Source: JBICIG01 sp043101605 (lineage in GTDB: Bacteria; Planctomycetota; Phycisphaerae; Phycisphaerales; UBA1924). Taken from it: a DNA stretch of 24,459 bases. A program made the position numbers and the translations under genes. The notes beneath the pieces were generated by a model. The model saw only the letters and a list, made by a program, of their open reading frames with translations, was not told where the DNA came from and searched no databases. The stretch's first letter is position 1. The number at the start of each line of letters is the position of its first letter. The stretch spans positions 1 through 24,459 of the forward strand of contig JBICIG010000099.1 in assembly GCA_043101605.1 (NCBI GenBank), written 5' to 3'. Positions 15,456-24,199 of the stretch are shown one piece after another.

Positions 15456-18038
15456 TTAGAACGGGACATCGATGGTGAAGGTGAAGACGCGTTCGGCGTC
15501 GGGGTCCTCGCTGAGGATGGGGAAGCCGAAGTCCATCGCGATGGGGGCGGGGCTGAGCGGTGTGATGAGCCGGATGCCGAAGCCCGCCGAGACGCGGTAC
15601 TCGGAGAAGCCGATCTCGTCGGTGACGGTGCCGGTGTCGAGGAAGAGGATGCCCGCGACGGTGTCGCCGAGGATGGGCTTGGTGTACTCGAGCCCGGCGA
15701 AGAACTCGAAGGTGCCGCCGACGGTGTCGTCGGACTGCTCGCCGTTGTCCTGGCGGATGCCGATGGGGGCGATGGCGCGGTAGTCAAACCCGCGGAAGGT
15801 CCGCCCGCCTCGGTACAGGCGTTCGAAGACGGGCGTGGAACTCTGCCCCTGGGGGATCCACGCGGCTTCGGTGGTGAGGCTGAGGGTGGTGTTGCGCTCG
15901 AAGAAGTCCTGCTCGAGGGTGACGAAGACGACATTCTCGAGCCGGAGCTTGGTGAACTGGTAGTCGCCGCCGAAGATCCCGACCTGTTCGAGGGCGATCG
16001 CGGTGCGCATGCCGCGCCCGGGTGTGAAGGGGTGGTCGAGGGTGGAGCGGCTGAGCTGGAAGCTCAGGCCCGTGATGAAGTTGGAGCCCTCGTCCTCGAA
16101 GATGTCGGTGGGGCTCTCCTCGTCGATGTCGGAGAGTTCGACATTCTCGACGCGCAGGGAGGTCTGCCCGACCCAGCGCTGACCGAATCGGCGGCCGGCG
16201 GTCAGGCGGAGCGTGGCGCGCTCCTCGTCGAACTGCGAGAACTGCCGCCGGCGGAAGCTGGCCTGCACCGAGCCCGAGTAATCGGACTCGAAGAGCGAGG
16301 GCTCGGAGAGGCTGATGAGGAAGGTCTGGACCTCGGTGCCGGGCAGGGCCTCGGCGCGGAAGGTCTGCCCGCCGCCGCGGAACGAGCGCCCGGTGAAGAA
16401 CTCGCCGAGGGAGTCGGGTGTGTCGGTGACATCGAAGTTGCGCTGGACATAGGACAGTCGCCCGGTGAGCCCCGAGTCCGAGCTGATGACGCCGCCGATG
16501 TTGAACGCGCCGGTGTTGGTCTCGCGGACCTCTGCGAGGATGTCGCGGTAGCCCGGGAAGGAGGGGTCTTCGGGCTGGATGGTCAGGCGGGGCGGGTTGG
16601 CCTGGTTGTCGAACAGCCCCGAGCGCGTCAGCGCGACCTGGGAGCGTTCGACGGCGGTCGAGTCGAGCGGGCGGTCCGGTCGCACCTGGATGCCGCGGCG
16701 GATGACCTTCTGGTCGGTCAGCTCGTTGCCGACGATCTTGACCTCGCCCGTGCGCACGGGCTCGCCCGGGCGGAAGGTCAGGAGCAGGTCGACCTTGCCC
16801 GGGGCGTCGGGGTCGCGGAGTTCGCGGCGATCGAAGCGCCCGCTGCCTTCGGTGACATTGACATACCCGAGCTTGCCGAACGCGACCTCGATCTGCCGCA
16901 TCGAGCGTGAGACCTTGACGGTGTCGAACACCGCGCCGGTCTTGAGTTCCATGATCCCGGCGATCTGGGCGGAGCTGTAGGGGGCGGCGTGGAAGACCGC
17001 GTACCGCCCGGCGCCGACGGGCACGACCTCCTCGCCCGGGGCGGCCGCGTCGAGGGCCGCCTCGCGCGTGTCGAACACCTCGCGGACCGACTCGGGGTAG
17101 AGCACCTGCACATTGCGGAAGGTGTACTGCGGGCCCTCGCGGATGACGAAGGTGACGATCGCTTCCTTGCCGTCGGGGCTGATCTGCGGGGGGAGGCGGT
17201 CGACCTCGACATCGATGTACCCGCGGTCGCGGTAGAACTTGGCGATCGCCGCGACATCCTCGTTGAGTCGTTCCTCGTCGAGCACGCCCTTGTTGAAGAT
17301 GCCCGCGACGGAGGTCTTGATCTGGGCCTTGATCTCCCCGGGCTTGAACGACTTGTTGCCCTCGAAGCGGATGTCGGTGACGCGGATGCGCTCGGCCTCG
17401 GTGACCCGGAACAGGATCACGCCGGTGTCGTCCAGTTCGGACAGGTCGTACTCGATGTTGGCGCGCGCAAAGCCCTTGGCGCGGTACAGATCCTCGATCT
17501 GGCGCACGGCCCGGTCGAGTTGGAACCGATCGGCGGTCGTGCCCAGCAGCGGGCCGACCACCTCGGCGATGTCGGTCGTCGAGACACGCTCGTTCCCGAC
17601 CACCTGCACATCCCGGATGACCGGCTCGGGCCAGAGCACATAGCTCACCTCGACCGACCCGTCCTCGAGCAGCGCCACGCGCGTCTCGGCGCGGCTGAAG
17701 CGACCGAGGCGCGAGATCCGCCGGACATCGGCCTGCGCGGTCGCCCCCAGATACAGCCCGCCCGGCACCAGCCGCACCTGGTTGCGCACCAACTGGGCGA
17801 TCGACCCCTCCAGCGGGCGGACCGCGGCGGGGTCGTCGGCGTTCGGATCGGGCTCGACGAAACGCACCGCCCGGATCGGGCGGTTCTCCAGCACCGAGGG
17901 ATCGGGCTGGTCGTCGGCGACATCGCCCGCGTCGGGCATCTCGGAGACCGGCGCGAGCCACGCGGCGGGGCTCGGCGGCACCCACGCGAGCGCCCACCCG
18001 GCGGCGAGCGCAAGGGCGGCGGGGTGACGCCATGGCAC
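15456..18038 (-). CDS. bamA: Outer-membrane protein assembly factor BamA
   Basis: Central Omp85 protein of the BAM complex, inserting beta-barrel proteins into the outer membrane. About 860 residues: a signal peptide (1-26), a Pro/Asp-rich segment, several POTRA domains (about 50-480; repeated 'VRDV.V.GN', 'IRFEGNKSF', 'VKIVGNELT' strands) and a C-terminal beta-barrel. The L6 motif FRGF occurs near 748-751. The protein ends in Phe (TIDVPF), the terminal residue of the outer-membrane beta-signal. Length is in the usual 750-900 range. GTG 18038 gives a compact signal peptide; GTG 18107 would add 23 residues of basic n-region and cannot be excluded. First gene of the bamA-skp-lpxD-lpxC cluster; direct evidence for an outer membrane in this organism. 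Confidence 0.95.
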   Translation of the reverse strand: MPWRHPAALALAAGWALAWVPPSPAAWLAPVSEMPDAGDVADDQPDPSVLENRPIRAVRFVEPDPNADDPAAVRPLEGSIAQLVRNQVRLVPGGLYLGATAQADVRRISRLGRFSRAETRVALLEDGSVEVSYVLWPEPVIRDVQVVGNERVSTTDIAEVVGPLLGTTADRFQLDRAVRQIEDLYRAKGFARANIEYDLSELDDTGVILFRVTEAERIRVTDIRFEGNKSFKPGEIKAQIKTSVAGIFNKGVLDEERLNEDVAAIAKFYRDRGYIDVEVDRLPPQISPDGKEAIVTFVIREGPQYTFRNVQVLYPESVREVFDTREAALDAAAPGEEVVPVGAGRYAVFHAAPYSSAQIAGIMELKTGAVFDTVKVSRSMRQIEVAFGKLGYVNVTEGSGRFDRRELRDPDAPGKVDLLLTFRPGEPVRTGEVKIVGNELTDQKVIRRGIQVRPDRPLDSTAVERSQVALTRSGLFDNQANPPRLTIQPEDPSFPGYRDILAEVRETNTGAFNIGGVISSDSGLTGRLSYVQRNFDVTDTPDSLGEFFTGRSFRGGGQTFRAEALPGTEVQTFLISLSEPSLFESDYSGSVQASFRRRQFSQFDEERATLRLTAGRRFGQRWVGQTSLRVENVELSDIDEESPTDIFEDEGSNFITGLSFQLSRSTLDHPFTPGRGMRTAIALEQVGIFGGDYQFTKLRLENVVFVTLEQDFFERNTTLSLTTEAAWIPQGQSSTPVFERLYRGGRTFRGFDYRAIAPIGIRQDNGEQSDDTVGGTFEFFAGLEYTKPILGDTVAGILFLDTGTVTDEIGFSEYRVSAGFGIRLITPLSPAPIAMDFGFPILSEDPDAERVFTFTIDVPF

Positions 18039-18335
18039 CGATCGGCGGGACGGGTGGTGTTCAGCGGGGGATGGCAACAAGCCGGGACGATACCGCCGCG
18101 GGCGCACGCCGACAAACGACCACCCCGGGTCGAACCCCGCGGAGCGGCCCGCTTGGAGTCCGGTTGAGCCACCGGCCGAGCGCCGGGCGGAGCATCGGGG
18201 GCGTGGACGGATCGCGGGCGGTCGGCTACGCTCCCGCCCCGATCATTCCGGGCGCCACGGACGGCGCGGCGGGGTGGGGCGGGTCGTCGCGTTCCGCCGG
18301 TTCTTCGGGCGGGAGTCGCAGGGAGGCGTTCGTTC

Positions 18336-18626
18336 GTGCCCGATTCCGTTGAGTTGTTCGTGCGGATCGTTCGGCGTGGGATGCTCTGGCTCGTGGGTGG
18401 GCTGAGCGTGCTGGCCGCGGTCGCGTTCGTTCACCTGCTCATCACGCCCGATCGGATCGCCCGCGTCTCGACGGGCTCGATGCTGATCGCTCTGGTGCTG
18501 CTGCTGTTCCCGGGGCTGACGCTCCTGGCGCGTCGGGCCGAGCGTCCGGCGAAGCGTCCGGCGCGTGCGCAAGAATCGCTCCCGCTCCGGTTGACGGGCG
18601 GGTTTGATCGCCGACGGGCGGCGTGA
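18336..18626 (+). CDS. Small two-TM hypothetical protein
   Basis: 96 residues from GTG 18336. Two clear hydrophobic segments (about 16-37 and 46-63) separated by a short turn with TPDRIARVS, then a basic cytosolic tail. Its codon bias agrees with coding, and the fit between the divergent bamA start and the convergent dnaN end (21 bases away) is neat. No ribosome site is evident and no family is recognised. The 297 bases between bamA and this gene hold no other feature that I can support. It could still be a chance frame. Confidence 0.5.
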   Translation: MPDSVELFVRIVRRGMLWLVGGLSVLAAVAFVHLLITPDRIARVSTGSMLIALVLLLFPGLTLLARRAERPAKRPARAQESLPLRLTGGFDRRRAA

Positions 18627-18647
18627 GGCGGGATCGACGGGCGCTCG

Positions 18648-19811
18648 TCAGGTCAGCGTGACGGGCATGACGACATAGAGGAACTCGTTGCCGCTCTTGA
18701 TGACCCCGGGCTTGTTGGTGGACTTGAGTTCCATGATGACCTGGGGGTCGTCGATGACCTTGAGCGCCTCGACGAGATAGCCCGGGTTGAACCCGACTTC
18801 CATGTCGTCGCCCTTGTACTCGACGAGGTCGACGGTGACGGTGGCTTCGCCCATCTCCGGGGCGCGGCTGGAGAGTTCGAGCTGCTTGTCGGCGCCGTTG
18901 AACGAGAGGCGCACGCCGCGGGACTCCTCGTTGGTGAGCAACGCGGCCCGCTTGACGGCGCTGGACATGACATCGCGGTCGAACAGGACCGACTTGTCCT
19001 GGTCCTTGGGGACGACATCCTCGTAGGGAGGGAAGGTGCCCTCGACGAGGTTGGTCGAGAGGCAGGCCCGCCCGCCGTCGGAATCGTCGGCCCCGAGCAT
19101 GAAGACGGCCTGGTTGTCGGTGACGGCGATGCGGACGGGTTCCTCCGGGTCGCTCGCGAGCCGCTGAAGGGTGTTGAGTGCCTTGCTGGGGATGATGCAG
19201 GAGACGGCCGGGGCGTCCTTCTCGGCGCTGGGGAGAGCGGCGCGGGCGATCGCGAGCCGGCGTCCGTCGGTCGCGACAAGTTCGAGGCGCTTGCCGTCCT
19301 GCTTGAGCAGCACGCCGTTGATCGCGTAGCGGCTGTTCTCGCGGGCGGTGGCAAAGAGCGTGCGTGCGACGAGGGTGGTCAGCGTGCCGGCGCTCTGGCT
19401 GAAGACGGCCTTGGCGGCCTTGGCGGCGGTGGAGAACTCGGGGATGGCGGGGAACTCGGCGGGGGGGTAGCCCAGAATCTTGAAGGTCGCATCGACGCCG
19501 CGGATCTCGAGCGAGTCGCCGTCGGAATCGAGGGTGAGGGTGGTGTCGTGGTCCTCGGCGCTGACGATCTGGCGGAGCTTGTCGGCCGGGACGAGGGCGG
19601 ATCCCTCGCGTTCGAGCGAGACATTGTCGATGTCGAGGCGGAGGGCGATCTCAGCGTCGGTGGCGGCGAGGGTGAGCCGACCGACGCCGTCGACCTTGCG
19701 TGCGCTCAGGTGCACGCAGGTGAGCTGCTGACGCGGGGTGCGTGACGCGACGACGCCCGAGACGAGGTTGATGGCTTCGAGCAGCGCGCCGCGATCGCAG
19801 ATGACCTTCAT
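18648..19811 (-). CDS. dnaN: DNA polymerase III beta subunit (sliding clamp)
   Basis: Ring-shaped homodimeric clamp that tethers polymerase III and repair factors to DNA. 387 residues, slightly above the usual ~365-380. Three clamp folds are visible in order: MKVICDRGALLEAINLV at the start, TDAEIALR (about 51-58), the second domain with RENSRYAINGVLL and ATDGRRLAIA (about 157-190), and the third ending in the hallmark YVVMPVTL. Start ATG 19811 matches the family N-terminus. It is not next to dnaA, recF or gyrB here, unlike the common order; it is divergent from transketolase and convergent with a small membrane protein. With a parS site in the same window it hints that the replication origin is not far. 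Confidence 0.98.
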   Translation of the reverse strand: MKVICDRGALLEAINLVSGVVASRTPRQQLTCVHLSARKVDGVGRLTLAATDAEIALRLDIDNVSLEREGSALVPADKLRQIVSAEDHDTTLTLDSDGDSLEIRGVDATFKILGYPPAEFPAIPEFSTAAKAAKAVFSQSAGTLTTLVARTLFATARENSRYAINGVLLKQDGKRLELVATDGRRLAIARAALPSAEKDAPAVSCIIPSKALNTLQRLASDPEEPVRIAVTDNQAVFMLGADDSDGGRACLSTNLVEGTFPPYEDVVPKDQDKSVLFDRDVMSSAVKRAALLTNEESRGVRLSFNGADKQLELSSRAPEMGEATVTVDLVEYKGDDMEVGFNPGYLVEALKVIDDPQVIMELKSTNKPGVIKSGNEFLYVVMPVTLT

Positions 19812-20243
19812 GAGACTCCGTCCTCTCCGTCAGGCGCCGGGACCGACCGCTCGAGGCCGGCCCGGCCGAGGCGATCCGACCCCCAAGGGATGGTGGCGCT
19901 GGCGGAAGTCTACCCGAGTCGTGGGACGCTGCCGCGAGCGGCGAGCGCGCGGGCGTCGGATCCGACAGGTCATCCCCCGCTCATGCCCGGAGCCCCGGCG
20001 GCGGAAATGGGGGCTCGGGTCGGGATCGGTGGCGCGGACGGTTGGCGGGCGGGGGTGCGGGTTTCCCTGCAAATCTCGTTCCAATCGCCCGGGGGACCCG
20101 GTTGGCGGTTGTCAACGCGTCGGGAGGGGCAGATACTCCTGACTCACGCCGGCGTCGCCGTTCTCGGACGACGCCCGACGCCGCACGCACGCTCCCCGTT
20201 CGGGCCCTGCCGCCCGGTCGGTTCAAGAAAGGATGGCTGCCCC
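19812..20243. other. 432-base divergent region between dnaN and tkt
   Basis: No gene: the open frame here is an upstream extension of tkt with an Arg/Gly/Pro-rich, non-conserved reading. It contains a good promoter for tkt (20109-20137) and its leader. For dnaN the best I can find is a weak TAGACT near 19908-19913 on the minus strand without a -35. I looked for 9-bp DnaA boxes (TTATCCACA type) and saw none. Confidence 0.6.
20109..20137 (+). promoter_or_regulatory. Sigma70-like promoter of tkt
   Basis: -35 TTGTCA (20109-20114), a 17-bp spacer and -10 GATACT (20132-20137): four to five of six bases match consensus in each box with ideal spacing. Transcription would begin near 20144, giving a leader of about 100 nt before ATG 20244. 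Confidence 0.6.
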
Positions 20244-22214
20244 ATGTCCTTCGAAGCCGCGATTCACGCCCAGGCGATCGAGATCGACCGGTTGGCCCTC
20301 CAGATGTGCGCCCAGGCGGGCAGCGGGCACCCCAGCACCGCGATGGGGATCGGGCATCTCGTCGGGGTGCTGATGTTCCACACGATGCGCTGGAGTCCGG
20401 ACTTCCCGGATTACCCGACGAGCGATCGGCTGGTGCTCAGCGCCGGGCACGCGGTGCCGGCGGTGTACGCGGCGGCGGCGCGGCTGGGGGTGATGGTCGG
20501 CAAGGACCCCGAGAACCGCCGCCCGCTGACGGTCGAGGATCTCTCGACCCTGCGCGAGCTCGGCTCGGTGCTCGAGGGGCACCCCAACCCGGTCGAAGGC
20601 TTCCCGTTCTTCGACGCGGCGACGGGGTCGCTCGGGCAGGGGCTGAGCGTCGCGGCCGGTCTGGGCCAGGCGGCGCGGATCGACGGCAACGATCGGCGGA
20701 TCTACTGCATCATCGGCGACGGCGAGGCGCGCGAGGGCCAGGTCTCCGAGGCGCTCGACCACCTCATCGATCACAAGCTGACCAATGTCCTGCCGATCTT
20801 CAATTGCAACGGGTACGGGCAGGCCGGTCGCGTCAGCGAGCAGCAGGGCGCCGAGCGGCTCGAGGCCAAGCTCGAGGCGGCGGGATTCAAGGTCGTCAAC
20901 ATCGACGGGCACGCGCCCGAGCAGATCAAGAGCGCCTTCGACGCGTTCATCGAGATCTCGAACGATCCCGACGCGACGCCGATGGCGATCGTGGCGCGGA
21001 CGGTCAAGGGCTGGGGCTCGCCGGCGCTCCAGGGCGGTGGCTGGCACGGCAAGCCCGCGACCGACGAGACGCTCCAGCGGGCGCTGGCCGACCTCGAGGA
21101 GCGGCGCATGGAGCTGACCAGCGCGCTGAGCGCCGGTGACGAGTTCCGCATCGAGCCCCCGACCGAGGCGCCCGCGCCCGCGGCCGAGTCGCGCGATCTT
21201 CCCACGCTCAGCCAGCTCATGCGCAAGCTCGACATGGAATCGCTGCTGCACACGGGCAAGCTCGCGACGCGCAAGGCGTACGGGCTGGCGCTGCGTGCGC
21301 TGGGCGAGGCGAACCCGCGGGTCGTGGTGCTCGACGCGGATGTGAGCAACTCGACCTTCGCCGAGACCTTCTCGAAGGAGAAGTCGCTCGCCGGTCGGTA
21401 TGTCGAGTGCAAGATCGCCGAGCAGAACATGATCAGCGCGGCGGTGGGGATGAGCGCCGCGGGCAAGATCCCCTTCTGCTCGAGCTTCGCCAAGTTCATC
21501 ACCCGCGCGTACGACCAGATCGAGATGGGCGTGGTCTCGGGGGCGAACCTGAAGATCGTGGGCTCGCACGCGGGGATCTCGCTGGCGGCCGACGGCCCGA
21601 GCCAGATGTCGCTCCCCGATGTCTCGTGGTTCCGTTCGTTCACGACGATGCGCGACTCGCGCGGCAACCCGGGTTGCTATGTGCTCCAGCCCGCCGACGC
21701 GTTCGCGGCGTACGCGCTGACGCAGGTGATGGCCGAGTACGAGGGCGTTTGCTACATGCGGACCCTCCGTCCGGACACCGAGTTCCTCTACTCCGACGAC
21801 CATGTCTTCAACCTGGGCGGGTTCGAGGTGCTCCACGAGGGGCGCGACATCGTCATCGCGACCGCGGGGTACATGGTCCACGAGGCGAACAAGGCGATCG
21901 ACCTGCTCGACGAGGCGGGCGTGAGCGCCACCCTCGTCGACCTTTACTCGCTCCCGTTCGACAAGGACAAGCTGCTCGACCTGGTCAACGAGAACAACGG
22001 GTGCGTCATCACGCTCGAGGACAACTACGGCGGCGGGATCGGCTCGGCGGTCGCCGACGCGATGGTCGAGTCGGGCGACGCGTTCACGCTCGAGCAGATG
22101 CATGTCCGCCGGGTGCCCACCAGCGCCAAGACGCCCGAGCAGCTCATCAAGGCGTGCGGGCTGGACGCCCAGAGCGTCGTCGAGCGGGCGATGCAGGTGC
22201 TGCAGGTGGTGTGA
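20244..22214 (+). CDS. tkt: Transketolase
   Basis: Thiamine-diphosphate enzyme moving two-carbon ketol units in the non-oxidative pentose phosphate pathway; cytosolic. 656 residues. N-terminal cofactor domain: SGHP (27-30), SAGHAVPA (66-73), GSLGQGLSVAAGLG (128-141), the ThDP motif GDGE (158-161) and Asn187/Asn189 (FNCNG) as metal-side residues. The pyrimidine-binding domain follows after a Pro/Ala linker (about 306-318), with catalytic Glu393 in KIAEQNM. The C-terminal domain is present. By eye it resembles the shorter human/archaeal-type transketolases (for example NGYGQAG where human has NRLGQSD) more than the E. coli type; a family tree would settle this. AAAGGA lies about 10 bases before ATG 20244. 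It ends 4 bases from the convergent hydrolase gene. Confidence 0.95.
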   Translation: MSFEAAIHAQAIEIDRLALQMCAQAGSGHPSTAMGIGHLVGVLMFHTMRWSPDFPDYPTSDRLVLSAGHAVPAVYAAAARLGVMVGKDPENRRPLTVEDLSTLRELGSVLEGHPNPVEGFPFFDAATGSLGQGLSVAAGLGQAARIDGNDRRIYCIIGDGEAREGQVSEALDHLIDHKLTNVLPIFNCNGYGQAGRVSEQQGAERLEAKLEAAGFKVVNIDGHAPEQIKSAFDAFIEISNDPDATPMAIVARTVKGWGSPALQGGGWHGKPATDETLQRALADLEERRMELTSALSAGDEFRIEPPTEAPAPAAESRDLPTLSQLMRKLDMESLLHTGKLATRKAYGLALRALGEANPRVVVLDADVSNSTFAETFSKEKSLAGRYVECKIAEQNMISAAVGMSAAGKIPFCSSFAKFITRAYDQIEMGVVSGANLKIVGSHAGISLAADGPSQMSLPDVSWFRSFTTMRDSRGNPGCYVLQPADAFAAYALTQVMAEYEGVCYMRTLRPDTEFLYSDDHVFNLGGFEVLHEGRDIVIATAGYMVHEANKAIDLLDEAGVSATLVDLYSLPFDKDKLLDLVNENNGCVITLEDNYGGGIGSAVADAMVESGDAFTLEQMHVRRVPTSAKTPEQLIKACGLDAQSVVERAMQVLQVV

Positions 22215-22218
22215 CGCG

Positions 22219-23991
22219 TCAGCGGCAGCCTTCGACGAACAGGTCGAAGTAGTAGAACAGGTCGTTGGAATCGAGCACGCCGTCGGGCTGCCCGTAGCCC
22301 GGGTCGGCGGGGTCGGCCGACCCGGTGAGATCCACGCGCAGATCCCCCGTCCCGAAGCGCTCGATGAAGAAGAAGTAGTCCTCGCCGTCGAGGATGCCGT
22401 TCGGCACGCCGTAGCCCGGGCTGCGCGGGTCGTCGGACCCGGTCAGGTCGGCCCGGGCATCGCGCGCGACGAACGCATCGAGGAAGAACGAGTAGTCACG
22501 GGAATCGACGGCCCCGTCGGGCTGCCCGTAGGAGGGGTCGGCCGGGTCGTCCGAGCCGGTCAGGTCGGCGATCGACTCGTCGCCGGCGACGAACGCGTCG
22601 AGGAAGTAGCTGTAGTCATTGGCGTCGATCCGCCCGTCGGGCACGCCGAAGAGCTGGTTGTCCGGATCGGCGGTGGTGGTGAGGTCCGCGTCGCAGCCGT
22701 CGAGCGCCGCATCGCCGGTGAGGGCGCGCCAGATCTCGCGCGCCAGCAGGTCGGCCCCGTCGGGGGTGGGGTGGATGGTGTCGATGAGCAGGTCGGGATC
22801 GATCGGGCCGCCCAGCAGCCCGGGCAGGTTGACGAACGCGATGCGCGACTCGTCGACGCGCGGCGTGCCGGTCGAGGCGATGTCGAAGAGGTACGCGGCG
22901 GCGTCGAGCGCGTCGAGGTGCCGGATGCTCAGGTAGGTGCCGTAGGGCGCGACCAGCAGGAACCGCGGCTCGGCGCCCGCCTGCTGCGCGAGCGCGTCGA
23001 GCCGGTCGATCAGTTCGACATAGTCATCGGCCCAGTCGGGGGAGAAGGTCAGGTTGTTTGCGCCGAGCTGGATCAGGAACAGATTGGGCGCGCCCGTCGC
23101 CCGCATGTGCTCCACGAGGAACGCGTCGGAGGCATAGGGGCCGGTGGAGAGCCAGTCCGCGAGGCGCGCGCCGCCGACGGCGTACGCGTCGAGTTGAAAC
23201 CCGGTGGCGTCGGGCACTCGGAAGCGTGTCGCGAGCCAGATGAACTGCGTGACCGCCTGCGATTCGTCGTATCCCCCCGCGGTCTCGATCCGGAGCGCCA
23301 CATCGCCAAAGCCCGCGTCGATCGGGGGCGCCTGCCAGCCCGCGACGCCGACCGAGCCCGAGAGATCGGACGGCGCGCTGGTGCTCGAACTCGTCCGCAG
23401 CCGCTCGCTGGTGATCTTGAGCGAGGGGATGGTCTCGGGCGTGCGCAGATAGACGATCGTCGCGTCGAGGGGCTGGTTGCGGAACCAGTCATCGCCGTTC
23501 CACTGCCCGCCGGCGAGCATCCCGTTCTCGAGGATGCGTCGGTTGTCGGGGAGATCGACGCGGAGATCGAAGAGGATGTCCACCGCCGCCGCGGGCGCGA
23601 ACGACTGGTACCCGAAGGAGAACACGCGGTTGCCGGGCGGGTTGTCCTGGAGGTTGCGCGGGATCGCGGTCGCGGTGGTCGGGCTGGGCAGCAGGGTCTG
23701 CATCGTCGGGTACTTGTTGTTGGCCGGGGTGACGACGCCGACCCATCGCTCGGGCTCCCAGGTGCGCAGCACGCCCCAGTACATCGCCGAGCGGGTGAAG
23801 TCGTCCTGGTTCTTGACCGAGATCGAGTCGCCGACGATGACCATGCGGCAGTCGCCGCGCAGGACCAGTTCGCTGAACTCCGACCCGGGCCCGACATCCT
23901 CGCCCAGGGGCGTCTGCGCGATCGCGGCCGGGGTGAGTCCCGCCACGATGCCCGAGGAGAAGATGATGGCCCCGATCGCCCGCCGCCGCAT
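22219..23991 (-). CDS. Secreted SGNH/GDSL hydrolase with four C-terminal dockerin-like repeats
   Basis: 590 residues. A signal peptide (1-26, ending AAIAQ) directs export. SGNH blocks: GDSIS with nucleophile Ser56 (block I), AVGGARLADW (271-280, block II-like Gly), LGANN (309-313, block III) and DTIHP with Asp404/His407 (block V), so a Ser-His-Asp esterase or acetylhydrolase is likely. About 200 residues (60-265) are inserted between blocks I and II, probably a beta-rich domain. Four repeats of 39-40 residues fill 435-590; they look like the Ca-binding dockerin-like tails common on secreted Phycisphaerae proteins, and the protein ends in Gly-Cys-Arg. Cys433 and Cys589 flank the repeat array. 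Substrate unknown; carbohydrate or lipid esters are the family norm. I chose ATG 23991 for the signal peptide; the frame stays open to 24309 but runs back into the fold-back sequence. Confidence 0.88.
   Translation of the reverse strand: MRRRAIGAIIFSSGIVAGLTPAAIAQTPLGEDVGPGSEFSELVLRGDCRMVIVGDSISVKNQDDFTRSAMYWGVLRTWEPERWVGVVTPANNKYPTMQTLLPSPTTATAIPRNLQDNPPGNRVFSFGYQSFAPAAAVDILFDLRVDLPDNRRILENGMLAGGQWNGDDWFRNQPLDATIVYLRTPETIPSLKITSERLRTSSSTSAPSDLSGSVGVAGWQAPPIDAGFGDVALRIETAGGYDESQAVTQFIWLATRFRVPDATGFQLDAYAVGGARLADWLSTGPYASDAFLVEHMRATGAPNLFLIQLGANNLTFSPDWADDYVELIDRLDALAQQAGAEPRFLLVAPYGTYLSIRHLDALDAAAYLFDIASTGTPRVDESRIAFVNLPGLLGGPIDPDLLIDTIHPTPDGADLLAREIWRALTGDAALDGCDADLTTTADPDNQLFGVPDGRIDANDYSYFLDAFVAGDESIADLTGSDDPADPSYGQPDGAVDSRDYSFFLDAFVARDARADLTGSDDPRSPGYGVPNGILDGEDYFFFIERFGTGDLRVDLTGSADPADPGYGQPDGVLDSNDLFYYFDLFVEGCR
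22222..22689 (-). repeat. Four tandem dockerin/EF-hand-like repeat units in the hydrolase
   Basis: Units of about 117-120 bp begin at protein residues 435, 475, 514 and 553. The shared pattern is ADLTGSDDPxxPxYGxPDG, then xxDxxDYxxFLDAF; the first copy has TTTADPDNQLFG at its start. Asp residues at regular spacing suggest Ca2+ loops. The middle units are most alike, as expected after recent internal duplication. Confidence 0.85.
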
Positions 23992-24199
23992 CGGTGAGTC
24001 TCCGCTGGGTCGTTGCCCGCCGACCGACCCTTTCGAGGGAGCGGGCGCGACAGGGAAAGTGTGGGCGAGGACGCGGGCGATGCCAGCGACCTGCCCGAGA
24101 GGACCCGCGCCGTGCCGCCCGCGGGCCCGGGACAAGCCGGTACGCCCCGCCCACGGCCCGGTTCTGGAGCGCCGGGCGACCCATCCCCGATAACCGGGC

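Noticed and set aside
15048..16910. 620-residue open frame on the plus strand
   Set aside because: Antisense to bamA; Glu/Asp/Gly/Val-rich reading typical of shadows.
19812..20243. Possible oriC beside dnaN
   Set aside because: No DnaA-box cluster and no AT-rich unwinding region visible; the stretch is ordinary GC-rich spacer with a tkt promoter.
20223..22103. 626-residue open frame on the minus strand
   Set aside because: Antisense to transketolase, which is certain.
22102..23997. 631-residue open frame on the plus strand
   Set aside because: Antisense to the SGNH hydrolase, whose signal peptide and active-site blocks identify the true strand. The repeat pattern in this frame only mirrors the repeats of the real gene.
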